Source: Marinosulfonomonas sp. (GTDB taxonomy: Bacteria > Pseudomonadota > Alphaproteobacteria > Rhodobacterales > Rhodobacteraceae). Taken from it: DNA of 34,741 nucleotides. The notes under the pieces were generated by a model. The model saw nothing but the letters and a program-made list of their open reading frames with translations, did no database searches and was not told the DNA's origin. Position numbers and translations under genes: made by a program. The stretch lies in contig JAHRVC010000124.1 of the NCBI GenBank assembly GCA_019090885.1, positions 1-34,741 of the forward strand. Direction: 5' to 3'. This document shows, one piece after another, positions 10,419 through 19,039 of the stretch (the stretch's first letter is position 1; each line of letters starts with the position of its first letter).

Positions 10419-11431
10419 TCCATAACTGATTGCAAATACACCAGTATAGCTTCGATATCTGCCGGCTTTTTCAGGCCTGCAAAGGACATCTTGGTGCCTT
10501 TCAGGTATGCCCGTGGCTTGGTCAGGAACGCACCCAACGTTTCGTCATTCCAAATCAACCCATCAGCACCCGCGCCGGTCATTGCCTTAGAATACCGAAA
10601 ACCGTCGATTGTGCCTGCGGTCCGGCCCAAAATACCATTCAGTTGTGGCCCCGAACGGTTCTTAGCACCTTCCCCAATCTGATGGCAGGCTTTGCATTTT
10701 TTGAAAACCTTTGCGCCCGCAGCCACCAGTGCCGGATCAAGCGTTGCCACAGGTTCGGGGGCCGGTGTCGTCTGGGCGGCGTCTTGCTGCTCGGCTGGCG
10801 CTTCTTCGTCAGATTCGGGGGTCACATCCAGCACAAGCGCGCGCCCGGTGATTTCCACAGCACCCTTACAGTCTTGCATACAGACCTCGCCGGAAAAGAC
10901 CGACAGTTCGGTTTCGGGCCGATCATCAAAGAAAAACCCGCCCTCATTTGGAAGCGGTATTTCCATGAAATTTTCGTGACTTAACTCAAATTCTTCATCC
11001 ACAATGTCATTCACATACAGCAGATAGGCAGTGATCGCATAAACGTCGTCATTGGACAGCGACCGTGCGTTCCCAAATGGCATCGCGCGTTGAATATAAT
11101 CAAAAACCGTCGATAAATACGGCCAGTAGGATCCGATAGTTTTGACCGGGCGTTCGCTGCTTAGCGTATCGTGGCCACCTGCAAGAACCGGCCAGCGGTC
11201 AACGGCCTCGCCAAAATCGCCGTGGCAGATAGCGCAGGCTTCAGCGAAGACTTCTTCGCCGGTTTCCACGTTTCCACGCCCCTCGGGCAGACCCGCGCCA
11301 TCCGGGCGGATGTCTGTATCCCAAGCGGCGACCTCTTCGGGTAAAGCGGCGCGACCAAGGCCCAGACCATCGGCCATAGCCGGGTTTGAGATACATAAAG
11401 AAACGGCGGTAAGTTTAAGAAATTTCAACAT
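10415..11431 (-). CDS. soxD: SoxD, diheme cytochrome c subunit of sulfur dehydrogenase SoxCD
   Basis: CAICH and CKACH heme motifs; SoxD-type N-terminus GLGRAALPEEVAAWDTDIRPDGAGLPEGRGNVETGEEVF. Start at MLKFLK within ORF 10415..11602; 17-nt overlap with soxC. Confidence 0.93.
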   Translation of the reverse strand: MLKFLKLTAVSLCISNPAMADGLGLGRAALPEEVAAWDTDIRPDGAGLPEGRGNVETGEEVFAEACAICHGDFGEAVDRWPVLAGGHDTLSSERPVKTIGSYWPYLSTVFDYIQRAMPFGNARSLSNDDVYAITAYLLYVNDIVDEEFELSHENFMEIPLPNEGGFFFDDRPETELSVFSGEVCMQDCKGAVEITGRALVLDVTPESDEEAPAEQQDAAQTTPAPEPVATLDPALVAAGAKVFKKCKACHQIGEGAKNRSGPQLNGILGRTAGTIDGFRYSKAMTGAGADGLIWNDETLGAFLTKPRAYLKGTKMSFAGLKKPADIEAILVYLQSVME

Positions 11432-12683
11432 TTTCTGCCACTCCTTCTGCGTTAATCGCCCATGTCTGAATACCGTTATTATGGTAGATTGAATTCTCGC
11501 CCCGCAGCGCACGCAGCTGATCCTTGGTGGGTTGGACGTAGCCGGTGGAATCATGCGCCCGGCTTTGCAGCAACAAGGGCGAGCCGTCCCAATCAAATTC
11601 ATAGTAAAACCGGTGCATCGACTTGCTCAGGCTTGGCCCATCCATGCGTGCCTTGTGCCAGTTCACGCCGCCATCAATGGTGACATCAACGCGCGGGATC
11701 GTGCCCCGGCCCGACCACGCAAGACCTGTCAGAACCGTCGGCCCCTTACCGTGGGTGATCGGGGCCTGCGGACTGGGGTTGGTAATCACCGATTTTGCGT
11801 CCATTTCCCAAGTGAAATAGCGCGCCTGCCCGTTTGGCAGCAGGTCGGTGTATTTGCTGGTTTCCTCGCGGTGATGCCAGGGCTGGTCACCAACCTCGAT
11901 CCGGCGCAACCATTTGATCCAAGTGTTGCCTTCCCAGCCCGGCACGACCAGACGCAATGGATAGCCCTGCTCTGGGCGCAATGCCTCGCCGTTCATTGAA
12001 AACGCGACAAGGCAATCATCCAGCGCCTTTTCCATCGGGATCGAGCGGGTCATGCCAGCGGCGTCCGCGCCTTCAACCAACAGCCATTTCCCAGCCGTTT
12101 TTATCCCGGCTTCGGCAAGGATCAGCCGCAACGGCACCCCGGTATACATCACGTTATGGATCATTCCGTGGGTGAACTGGCAGCCGTTCAGCTGCGCACC
12201 GCGCCATTCCATGCCGGTATTGGCAGCGCATTCAAGGAAATAGACGTGGTTTTCGCGCGGGAAGCGTTTCAGATCGTCCATGGTGAACACCAAGGGCTTT
12301 TCAACCAGCCCGTTAATCATCAGGCGATGTTCAGCCGGGTCAATCTCGGCCACGCCGCTATGATGGCGTTCAAAACACAGGCCGTTCGGGGTGATGATCC
12401 CTTCCAGCGCATGCAAAGGCGTAAAGTTGATCGATGAGACAGGATCAGCCGTCAGCCATTCAACATTCTGACGACGCACGTGCTTTTCAAATTCCGATGG
12501 CACGCCGTAAGGGCTGACGTCAACGCCATCGCCAAGCTCTTGGTTCCACGGCTTGATCTGCGTAATTGCGCTGTCACCGGCAGCCATTGCGACACTGGCA
12601 CTGGCCAGCACCCCGCCCCCTGCTGCGGCCCCCTTCAGAAACGAACGGCGCGACGGTTTCATACCCTTAAATACATTTCCCAT
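11415..12683 (-). CDS. soxC: SoxC, molybdenum-cofactor sulfur dehydrogenase subunit
   Basis: Tat signal SRRSFLKGAAAGGG; Mo-ligand region HVYFLECAANTG; sulfite oxidase family fold; adjacent soxD. Confidence 0.95.
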   Translation of the reverse strand: MGNVFKGMKPSRRSFLKGAAAGGGVLASASVAMAAGDSAITQIKPWNQELGDGVDVSPYGVPSEFEKHVRRQNVEWLTADPVSSINFTPLHALEGIITPNGLCFERHHSGVAEIDPAEHRLMINGLVEKPLVFTMDDLKRFPRENHVYFLECAANTGMEWRGAQLNGCQFTHGMIHNVMYTGVPLRLILAEAGIKTAGKWLLVEGADAAGMTRSIPMEKALDDCLVAFSMNGEALRPEQGYPLRLVVPGWEGNTWIKWLRRIEVGDQPWHHREETSKYTDLLPNGQARYFTWEMDAKSVITNPSPQAPITHGKGPTVLTGLAWSGRGTIPRVDVTIDGGVNWHKARMDGPSLSKSMHRFYYEFDWDGSPLLLQSRAHDSTGYVQPTKDQLRALRGENSIYHNNGIQTWAINAEGVAENVEIS

Positions 12684-12710
12684 AACATTTCCTTAGTTCG
12701 TCGCGGCACC

Positions 12711-14405
12711 TTAGGTGCCAACAACCTTCACGCTTGAATTTGGATCAACAGACACCGTTCCGTGGCGGCGAATGTGGTTTTCCAGCACATCCCAGATCGG
12801 CGGCCCTTCGGTATCTTCGTTAACGCTGGCCCAACCGGCCACGACATAGGTTTTTGTTGGATCAATCAGTTCACCGGTTTTCAGCAACGTCATCTCGGTG
12901 ATGCGGCTGCCCTGTGGCTTGGAAATATCAATGCGATAGCCCATGCCCCCGACCCGCACCATGTCACCGCCCTGCTGGTAATAGGGGTCCGGGTTGAACA
13001 GGTTGTCGGCCACATCCTCTAAAATCAGGTGCAGACGTTCGCCTGTCATTTCGCTGCGATAGGCGGCCGGATACGTCATTGCGGTGGCGTTAAAGATATC
13101 TTCGCGGGTGATCGCCTGCCCCGGCAGGATCGATGCGCCCCAACGAAAGCCCGGTGACAGGGCGATATCGGCCTCGCGCTCTTCTATCAGGGCGTTACAA
13201 ATCAGATCATCCCATGTGCCATTAAAATTGCCGCGCCGGTAAAGCAGGCTATCAGTCTTGCCGATCACCTCGCTTAGATCCGCGGCGTAGGGCGCACGCT
13301 CGGCGTCAATCAATGCCGCCATTTCCGGATCGGGCGCGATTACGTCGGAAAATATCGGGATCAGCTTGTGTTTTAGCGATTTCAAACCACCGTCGCGCAC
13401 ATCCAGATCGATCCGGCTGACAAATTTGCTGTGGCTGCCCGAGGCGATCAGATAGGTGCCGTTGACCAGCAAAGGTTCGGGCAACGCGTCATGGGTGTGG
13501 CCGGTCAGGATAATGTCGATCCCATCCACGTTCGCGGCCAGTTTTCGGTCCACGTCAAACCCATTGTGACTAAGCAGAACCACAAGTTCGGCGCCCTTTG
13601 CGCGCACTTCGGCGACAACCTGCGCCATCCGGTCCTGGCGCACGCCAAAGCTAAGGTCAGGGAACATCCAGCCGGGATTGGCGATCGGCATATAAGGGAA
13701 GGCCTGCCCGATCACCGCGATTTTGACACCGCCCCGCTCGAACATTGAATACGGATCATAGGCCGGTTCATCCCACTCGGTGTCAAAGATATTGGCACCC
13801 AGAAACGGAAAGTTTAGCTCATTTTCGACGATCTCATTCACCCGGTCGATGCCAAGCGAGAATTCCCAGTGGCTGGTCATTGCCTCGACACCAAGCGCGT
13901 TCATCACGTTGACCATGTCCTGACCATCAGTTTTAAGCGCCGTATAGCTGCCCTGCCATGTGTCCCCACCGTCCAGAACCAGCGCGTCGGGGCGGTCAGC
14001 GCGGATCGATTTGACCACCGTTGCAACCCGGTCCATGCCGCCCATCCGCCCATAGCCTTTGGCCAGCGCGGCGAAATCCTGATAGGTCAGCGCATAATCA
14101 AGCGGCGCGCCTTGGGTGATGCCATAAAGCGCGCGGTAATCAGCGCCAGTCACATGCGGCGGCTGGCCTTTGGCCCCACCCACGCCAAGGTTAATCTCGG
14201 GTTCGCGAAAGTAGACCGGCTTTAGCTGCGCGTGCACATCGGTGATATGAACCAGCGTGACATTGCCCGTTGTTTCAAAATCCAGCAGATCGTTTTGCGT
14301 CAATGCCTGTTGGGCAGAAAGTTTGGCCCAGTTCCCGTATCCGGAAGCACCGATCAGCGCAGAGGCGGCCATACTGGCCTGAAAGAAATGGCGGCGTGAA
14401 ATCAT
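12711..14405 (-). CDS. soxB: SoxB, thiosulfohydrolase
   Basis: Tat signal ISRRHFFQASMAAS; 5'-nucleotidase-family metal motifs TLVHITDVHAQLKP, DGGDTWQGS, LTGHTHDALPEP. Confidence 0.96.
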   Translation of the reverse strand: MISRRHFFQASMAASALIGASGYGNWAKLSAQQALTQNDLLDFETTGNVTLVHITDVHAQLKPVYFREPEINLGVGGAKGQPPHVTGADYRALYGITQGAPLDYALTYQDFAALAKGYGRMGGMDRVATVVKSIRADRPDALVLDGGDTWQGSYTALKTDGQDMVNVMNALGVEAMTSHWEFSLGIDRVNEIVENELNFPFLGANIFDTEWDEPAYDPYSMFERGGVKIAVIGQAFPYMPIANPGWMFPDLSFGVRQDRMAQVVAEVRAKGAELVVLLSHNGFDVDRKLAANVDGIDIILTGHTHDALPEPLLVNGTYLIASGSHSKFVSRIDLDVRDGGLKSLKHKLIPIFSDVIAPDPEMAALIDAERAPYAADLSEVIGKTDSLLYRRGNFNGTWDDLICNALIEEREADIALSPGFRWGASILPGQAITREDIFNATAMTYPAAYRSEMTGERLHLILEDVADNLFNPDPYYQQGGDMVRVGGMGYRIDISKPQGSRITEMTLLKTGELIDPTKTYVVAGWASVNEDTEGPPIWDVLENHIRRHGTVSVDPNSSVKVVGT

Positions 14406-14435
14406 GGCTTATTCCATTAGGCAAAGTTGTAGCGT

Positions 14436-14459
14436 TCCCTTCCGCGAGCGCGGAAGGGA
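14436..14459. other. Strong stem-loop in the soxA-soxB intercistronic gap
   Basis: TCCCTTCCGCG-AG-CGCGGAAGGGA: 11-nt perfect inverted repeat, no U-tract following on either strand. Confidence 0.8.
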
Positions 14460-14482
14460 TGGTTATTTAAAGACAGGTATTT

Positions 14483-15334
14483 TTAGTTGCGGACAGAAGG
14501 CCCTTCGACCGAAAGACCATTGCCGCGCGATGCAACGTATAGCTCCAACGCGATAAACTCTGCCGATCCCGGCTTGTAGGTTTCGGCCCGTGTGTCACGA
14601 ACGCAGCCCTTAAAGCGGCTGTGCACAGAATTCAGCTTGGCATTTTTCAGCCGGTAGACAGGAAAGCCGTTGATCTGACCCTGACTGAGATGGTCGGCGC
14701 GGATCATGTTGCCATAGTTGTCTTCGTGGCAATTGGCACAGCTCATTTCCAGCTGACCGGTGCGGGTATAATAAAGTTCCTTGCCCTGCTCCCATGTCGA
14801 TTGCACCGGGCCGTCGATCGCAACATTAACCGGCATACCACGCGATACAGACGCAATCAGTGCCGTCATATTAACCATATCACCACCGGTGTATTTCCAG
14901 GGCTCGGCACCCATCCGGTTTTCGCGGCAATCGTTGATCTGCAATTCCAATGTGCGCAATTCGCCCGCCGTCTCGTTCCACTTTGGATAGACAGCCTTCA
15001 CACCGGCCATGCTGTCGGGATCGTCATGGCAGGAAGCACAGCTTTTGCCTTCGGACCCTTCGGCCTTGCCCCAGCTGGCGACGGCTTTATCGACCCAGAT
15101 CATGCCCGGGTTGTCAAAATCATCCATCTGAAACTGCTGGGTTTCATCGGCGCGAAACAGCCAGCCCGACAGAACTTCGCTGACGTTTTCCATATGCGCA
15201 GGCGCTGCGGCGCGAACGGTTATATTAATCTCGTCGTTGACAACCAGATTTGCATTTTCATCCGATATTGCGGGCGTTGCAGCCAGTGCAAACATCGCGA
15301 CCGCCGCCATCGGGTGGACTATTTTTATTCCCAT
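14483..15334 (-). CDS. soxA: SoxA, diheme cytochrome c (L-cysteine S-thiosulfotransferase subunit)
   Basis: CASCH and CANCH heme motifs, active-site cysteine region FKGCVRDTRAETYKPGS. GGAGGA RBS upstream of MGIKIV. Confidence 0.95.
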   Translation of the reverse strand: MGIKIVHPMAAVAMFALAATPAISDENANLVVNDEINITVRAAAPAHMENVSEVLSGWLFRADETQQFQMDDFDNPGMIWVDKAVASWGKAEGSEGKSCASCHDDPDSMAGVKAVYPKWNETAGELRTLELQINDCRENRMGAEPWKYTGGDMVNMTALIASVSRGMPVNVAIDGPVQSTWEQGKELYYTRTGQLEMSCANCHEDNYGNMIRADHLSQGQINGFPVYRLKNAKLNSVHSRFKGCVRDTRAETYKPGSAEFIALELYVASRGNGLSVEGPSVRN

Positions 15335-15361
15335 TATCTTTCCTCCCTGAAAGATCACCGG

Positions 15362-15691
15362 TTAGGTCGCCGCGATGGACTTGGCTGTTGTGTAGGTCTC
15401 GCCGTCATCGTCATACCAGGTGAATGTAAATTCGCCCGATGCCGGTACTTTGGCCTCGAACTGAAAATAGGGATTCGTCGAAATCGACGGCTCAAGCGCA
15501 ACATCAATAACGTTCTCACCGTTGAAATCGCAGGTGAAACGGTTGATGATCGAGCGCGGAATAGCATTGCCCGATTTGTCTTTGCGTTGCCCGCTTTCCA
15601 TTTTGTGGCTGATCAGCGTTTTGATCGTGACCACATCGCCGATAGCGGCCGTTTTGGGAACTTTAACCCGGGGTTTGACACCAGATGCCAT
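15362..15691 (-). CDS. soxZ: SoxZ, thiosulfate oxidation carrier complex protein
   Basis: No signal peptide; KPRVKVPKTAAIGDVVTIKTLISHKMESGQRKD; FTWYDDDGETYTT; next to soxY. Confidence 0.95.
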   Translation of the reverse strand: MASGVKPRVKVPKTAAIGDVVTIKTLISHKMESGQRKDKSGNAIPRSIINRFTCDFNGENVIDVALEPSISTNPYFQFEAKVPASGEFTFTWYDDDGETYTTAKSIAAT

Positions 15692-15708
15692 TTATCAATC
15701 TCCTCTGA

Positions 15709-16131
15709 TTAGCCGCCGCAGCCGCCAATTGTTACTTTCACGGCCTGAGATGCCTGCACAAAGCTGCCGTCGCTCATTTTTGCGACTGCAACCACATCCT
15801 GGGTTCCTGCCAGACGAATCCGTGTCGATGCCGACTGCGACCCGGCCATTGGGCCAAAGTTGAACGTCACGACCAGCGGGCTGGGGTTTTTCGTGGCCAA
15901 AATCATGACCGAAACAGCCCCCGGCGCGTCAACGGCGATTGGAACCGTGTTGCCGTTTTCGGCAATTTCCGGGGCGGTCAGTGTCAGCCCGCCCTCGCCG
16001 ACGGCTGCGCCGCCAGTAAATTCAGCCAGTATTTCTTCGGCGGATGCGGCCGCGAAGGCCTGAACTGGCAAAACCGAAGCTGCCGCTGCCCCCAAACTCA
16101 TTATCAATGCGTCACGTCGTGTGAATTGCAT
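15709..16131 (-). CDS. soxY: SoxY, sulfur carrier with GGCGG swinging-arm terminus
   Basis: Tat signal TRRDALIMSLGAAAAS; C-terminal KVTIGGCGG. Confidence 0.96.
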   Translation of the reverse strand: MQFTRRDALIMSLGAAAASVLPVQAFAAASAEEILAEFTGGAAVGEGGLTLTAPEIAENGNTVPIAVDAPGAVSVMILATKNPSPLVVTFNFGPMAGSQSASTRIRLAGTQDVVAVAKMSDGSFVQASQAVKVTIGGCGG

Positions 16132-16158
16132 GTTTATCTCCTTAAGAATTTCAGGCTG

Positions 16159-16632
16159 TCACTCTTTCAGTGTCAGCAAGTAGGCCACAACATCTTCGAT
16201 TTGCTGGGCCGTCAGCAACGGCGGCAGATCGCCCTCGGCGGCCTTTCCGGTAAAAGCTTTGCCGGGTCGGATATACCCTTTGGTTTTGTAAAACGCGGGC
16301 ATCATTGTGTCTTCGAAGGTCATTTTGGCATTGGCAACAATTCCGCGAAGCTCTGCTTCGCTCCAACGCTCGGAAACACCGTCAAGTGTCGGGCCAATTT
16401 CACCGTGGAACGGCGAGTTCAGCAATTCAGTGACTTCGTGACAAGCGATGCAGTTACCCTGCCCGCGCGTCGTCATCACAATTTTTCCGGCAGCGGCATC
16501 GCCAGTTGCCCCTGAAAGCGACTGTTCAACAGCGCCTTCTTTGTACATGACAGCGGTTGGATCAACTGTTTCGGCAGACACGAGCCCTGCCCCCGCTGCT
16601 GTCCATGCCATCGCAATCAAAATTCGCTTCAT
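16159..16632 (-). CDS. soxX: SoxX, monoheme cytochrome c
   Basis: Signal peptide; single heme motif GNCIACHEV; C-terminal QQIEDVVAYLLTLKE. Confidence 0.94.
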   Translation of the reverse strand: MKRILIAMAWTAAGAGLVSAETVDPTAVMYKEGAVEQSLSGATGDAAAGKIVMTTRGQGNCIACHEVTELLNSPFHGEIGPTLDGVSERWSEAELRGIVANAKMTFEDTMMPAFYKTKGYIRPGKAFTGKAAEGDLPPLLTAQQIEDVVAYLLTLKE

Positions 16633-16694
16633 GCGTCCTCCCGTTTATATTTTTTTTATACGATAGCCCAGTCACCCAAAATTTCGCAACAACA

Positions 16695-16712
16695 AATTCC
16701 ATTATTTGAATT
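16695..16712. promoter_or_regulatory. Putative SoxR operator in soxW/soxX gap: AATTC-N8-GAATT
   Basis: Perfect 5-bp inverted half-sites (AATTCCATTATTTGAATT), about 60 nt upstream of the soxX start. Confidence 0.6.
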
Positions 16713-16733
16713 TTTTTGCCTGCACTTCGGTGT

Positions 16734-17312
16734 TTAGTTGGCCTGTCCGTCCCTGCGTTCGTTAATTCGGCGCGCATGATAACGCTGAAAATCCTCTTCG
16801 TTATCAAGTAAATATCGTTCTTCATTAACCCATGTAAACATGTCGATCGTGGTGAAAAACTCAAAGGCGCCGGGCATGACTGCAACGGCTGCCTGTGTCG
16901 CGGATCGCCCGTCGGGCACGTCTTGCGGCATGAATAGAATCGTCGGTGTGAACAGCAGCCCCCACTTTCGCGCCAGTGCCTTTTCGCTCAGAATATCGCC
17001 GTCAAAATCGGTTACATCGACATCTCCGTGCAAGTTTAGCTGCACAACGAAAAAGTTTTCGCGGATATAGTCGGCAAGTTCGGGGCGGGGGAAAACCTCT
17101 TCGTGCATTTTCGTGCAGTAGATGCAGCCGCGTTGTTCAAAAATCAGCGCCAGGCGTTTGCCTTCACTGTTTGCTTCGGCCAGATCTTCGGCCAGATCCT
17201 TGAACGTGTCGCGCATCCAGTCGGTTTTGTGCAGCCCGTCGTCACCGATATCTGCTGCACCCAAGGGGCTGGCAATGATCAGTGCAAGGAACAGTGCAAA
17301 TAGTCGTTTCAT
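16734..17312 (-). CDS. soxW: SoxW, periplasmic thioredoxin-like protein
   Basis: Signal peptide; FEQRGCIYCTKMHEEVFP (CxxC); between soxV and soxX. Confidence 0.9.
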   Translation of the reverse strand: MKRLFALFLALIIASPLGAADIGDDGLHKTDWMRDTFKDLAEDLAEANSEGKRLALIFEQRGCIYCTKMHEEVFPRPELADYIRENFFVVQLNLHGDVDVTDFDGDILSEKALARKWGLLFTPTILFMPQDVPDGRSATQAAVAVMPGAFEFFTTIDMFTWVNEERYLLDNEEDFQRYHARRINERRDGQAN

Positions 17313-17327
17313 CTTATCCTCCTCGGA

Positions 17328-18071
17328 TTAACCAAGAGCGCCAATATTTGGCCAGAACTCAAGCATCCATTGTGCAATATAGTTGATGCTATCTGTCGCA
17401 ATAAGCACGCCGAAAACAATAAGAAACAGCCCCATGACTTTTTCCATGGTTCCCAGATGTCGGCGAAACCTGTGCATGAACCTCATGAACGGCCCAACAA
17501 AAAACGCCGCCAATATGAACGGCGATGTCATTGCGAACCCGTAGACAAACAACAAGGCCGCACCACGTGTAGCGCTTTCAGCACCGGCCGCCGCGAACAG
17601 GATCGCCGCCAGAACCGGGCCGACGCAGGGCGTCCAGCCAAAGGCAAAGGCCAGCCCGATGACATAAGAACCGATCAGGCTGGCATTCTTGGTCGAACCG
17701 GCATCAGAGCGAAACTGGCGATAAAGAAATCCAATGCGCAACACGCCCAGAAAATGCAGCCCCATCACGATGATGATCGCCGCGGCAATCCAGCGCAAAA
17801 CGCCGAACCACTCGCGCACCAGCTGGCCAAACAGGCTGGCCCCTGCCCCCAGCGCGACAAAGATAGTTATCACACCGGCTGCAAAAAATACTGATGAAAT
17901 CACCGCGCGTTTGCGCACAGCAGGCGTGAATCCGCCCCCACCAGCGCTTATCTCACTCATGCTCACTCCGGCCAGATAGCTTAGGTAAAACGGCACAATC
18001 GGCAGAATACAGGGCGACAGAAACGATAGCAGCCCTGCAACAGCCGCCCCGATAAACGATACATCCAGCAC
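17328..18071 (-). CDS. soxV: SoxV, CcdA-family transmembrane thiol transporter
   Basis: FLSPCILPIVPFYLSYLAG and GWTPCVGPVLAAIL CcdA motifs, multi-TM. Confidence 0.93.
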   Translation of the reverse strand: MLDVSFIGAAVAGLLSFLSPCILPIVPFYLSYLAGVSMSEISAGGGGFTPAVRKRAVISSVFFAAGVITIFVALGAGASLFGQLVREWFGVLRWIAAAIIIVMGLHFLGVLRIGFLYRQFRSDAGSTKNASLIGSYVIGLAFAFGWTPCVGPVLAAILFAAAGAESATRGAALLFVYGFAMTSPFILAAFFVGPFMRFMHRFRRHLGTMEKVMGLFLIVFGVLIATDSINYIAQWMLEFWPNIGALG

Positions 18072-18086
18072 AGCGATCCCTTGTCC

Positions 18087-18104
18087 AATTCACATATTCG
18101 AATT
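18087..18104. promoter_or_regulatory. Putative SoxR operator in soxV/soxS divergent gap: AATTC-N8-GAATT
   Basis: AATTCACATATTCGAATT, same half-sites and spacing as 16695-16712. Confidence 0.6.
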
Positions 18105-18140
18105 ATTACTCATTTTGAGCATTCGTCAATCGGAACAAAT

Positions 18141-18512
18141 ATGAAAACGATATTCCTTGTTACGATATCTGTCTGGCTGGCGCTGGTAGGCACCAGCGTT
18201 CAGGCCGCCGAACTGGTGATGATCGAGGAAGACGGCTGTGTCTGGTGTGCGCGATGGAATCAGGAGATTGCGCCTATCTATCCAAAAACTGCGGCCGGAA
18301 AATTTGCGCCGCTGCGCCGTTTCGACAAAAACGGCCCGTTTCCTGACACTCTGAAATTTAGCGGCAAGTTTTTTTACACGCCAACATTTGTTGTGATCGA
18401 AAATGGCGCGGAAATCGGCCGTATCGAGGGCTATCCCGGCGAAGATTTCTTTTGGGGGTTGCTTGAAAAAATTCTTTCCGACTTCACATCATTTCCGGAG
18501 GTTCAATCATGA
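18141..18512 (+). CDS. soxS: SoxS, periplasmic thioredoxin
   Basis: Signal peptide MKTIFLVTISVWLALVGTSVQA; MIEEDGCVWCARWNQEI (CxxC); FFYTPTFVVIENG. Start at ATG 18141 within ORF 18081..18512. Confidence 0.88.
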   Translation: MKTIFLVTISVWLALVGTSVQAAELVMIEEDGCVWCARWNQEIAPIYPKTAAGKFAPLRRFDKNGPFPDTLKFSGKFFYTPTFVVIENGAEIGRIEGYPGEDFFWGLLEKILSDFTSFPEVQS

Positions 18513-19018
18513 AAACCCACGCAATCGCCGCCCTGGCAGCGCTAGCAGTTTGCGCGACGCCGATACTTGCAGACGACGACGACAATGCATTCGTTGACTT
18601 CAAGGTTCTCAAACCAGAAGTGGCCCAAAAAATGGCGCAGGCCGCGCTGCTGGCATGCCGGGACATGGGCTTTCAGGTTGGCGTTATGGTGGTGGACCGC
18701 TTTGGTATCCCGCAGGTTTTTCTGCGCGACCGTTTTGCTGGTCTGCATGTTTTCGAAACCGCTCAGCGCAAGGCATGGACCTCCGTTAGCTTTCGCACCA
18801 ATACGACGGATCTGAACGAAGCGACCCAGCCGGGGTCTATATCCCTTGGCATTCGGGACCTGTCCAAAGCCCTGCCCCTTGGCGGCGGGCTGGTTGTGTT
18901 TGAGGGGGCGGGCAGTCTGGTGGCCGGCATCGGCGTTTCGGGCGCCCCGTCACCTGATATTGATGACGAGTGCGCGCAGGCCGGAATTGACGCCATCGAC
19001 GATATGATATCTTTTTAA
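18509..19018 (+). CDS. Exported HbpS/GlcG-family (DUF336) heme-binding-like protein
   Basis: Signal peptide; AQAALLACRDMGFQVGVMVVDRFGIPQVFLRD; GGGLVVFEGAGSLVAGIGVSGAPSPDIDDECAQAGIDAI. ATGA overlap with soxS. Confidence 0.85.
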   Translation: MKTHAIAALAALAVCATPILADDDDNAFVDFKVLKPEVAQKMAQAALLACRDMGFQVGVMVVDRFGIPQVFLRDRFAGLHVFETAQRKAWTSVSFRTNTTDLNEATQPGSISLGIRDLSKALPLGGGLVVFEGAGSLVAGIGVSGAPSPDIDDECAQAGIDAIDDMISF

Positions 19019-19039
19019 GCCGAGAAAACGGAGCACCCC

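Noticed and set aside
14621-15712. 363-aa plus-strand ORF antisense to soxA/soxZ
   Set aside because: Lies wholly over well-supported soxA and soxZ on the other strand; low-complexity, basic and Cys/His-rich translation typical of shadow ORFs; no recognisable domain.
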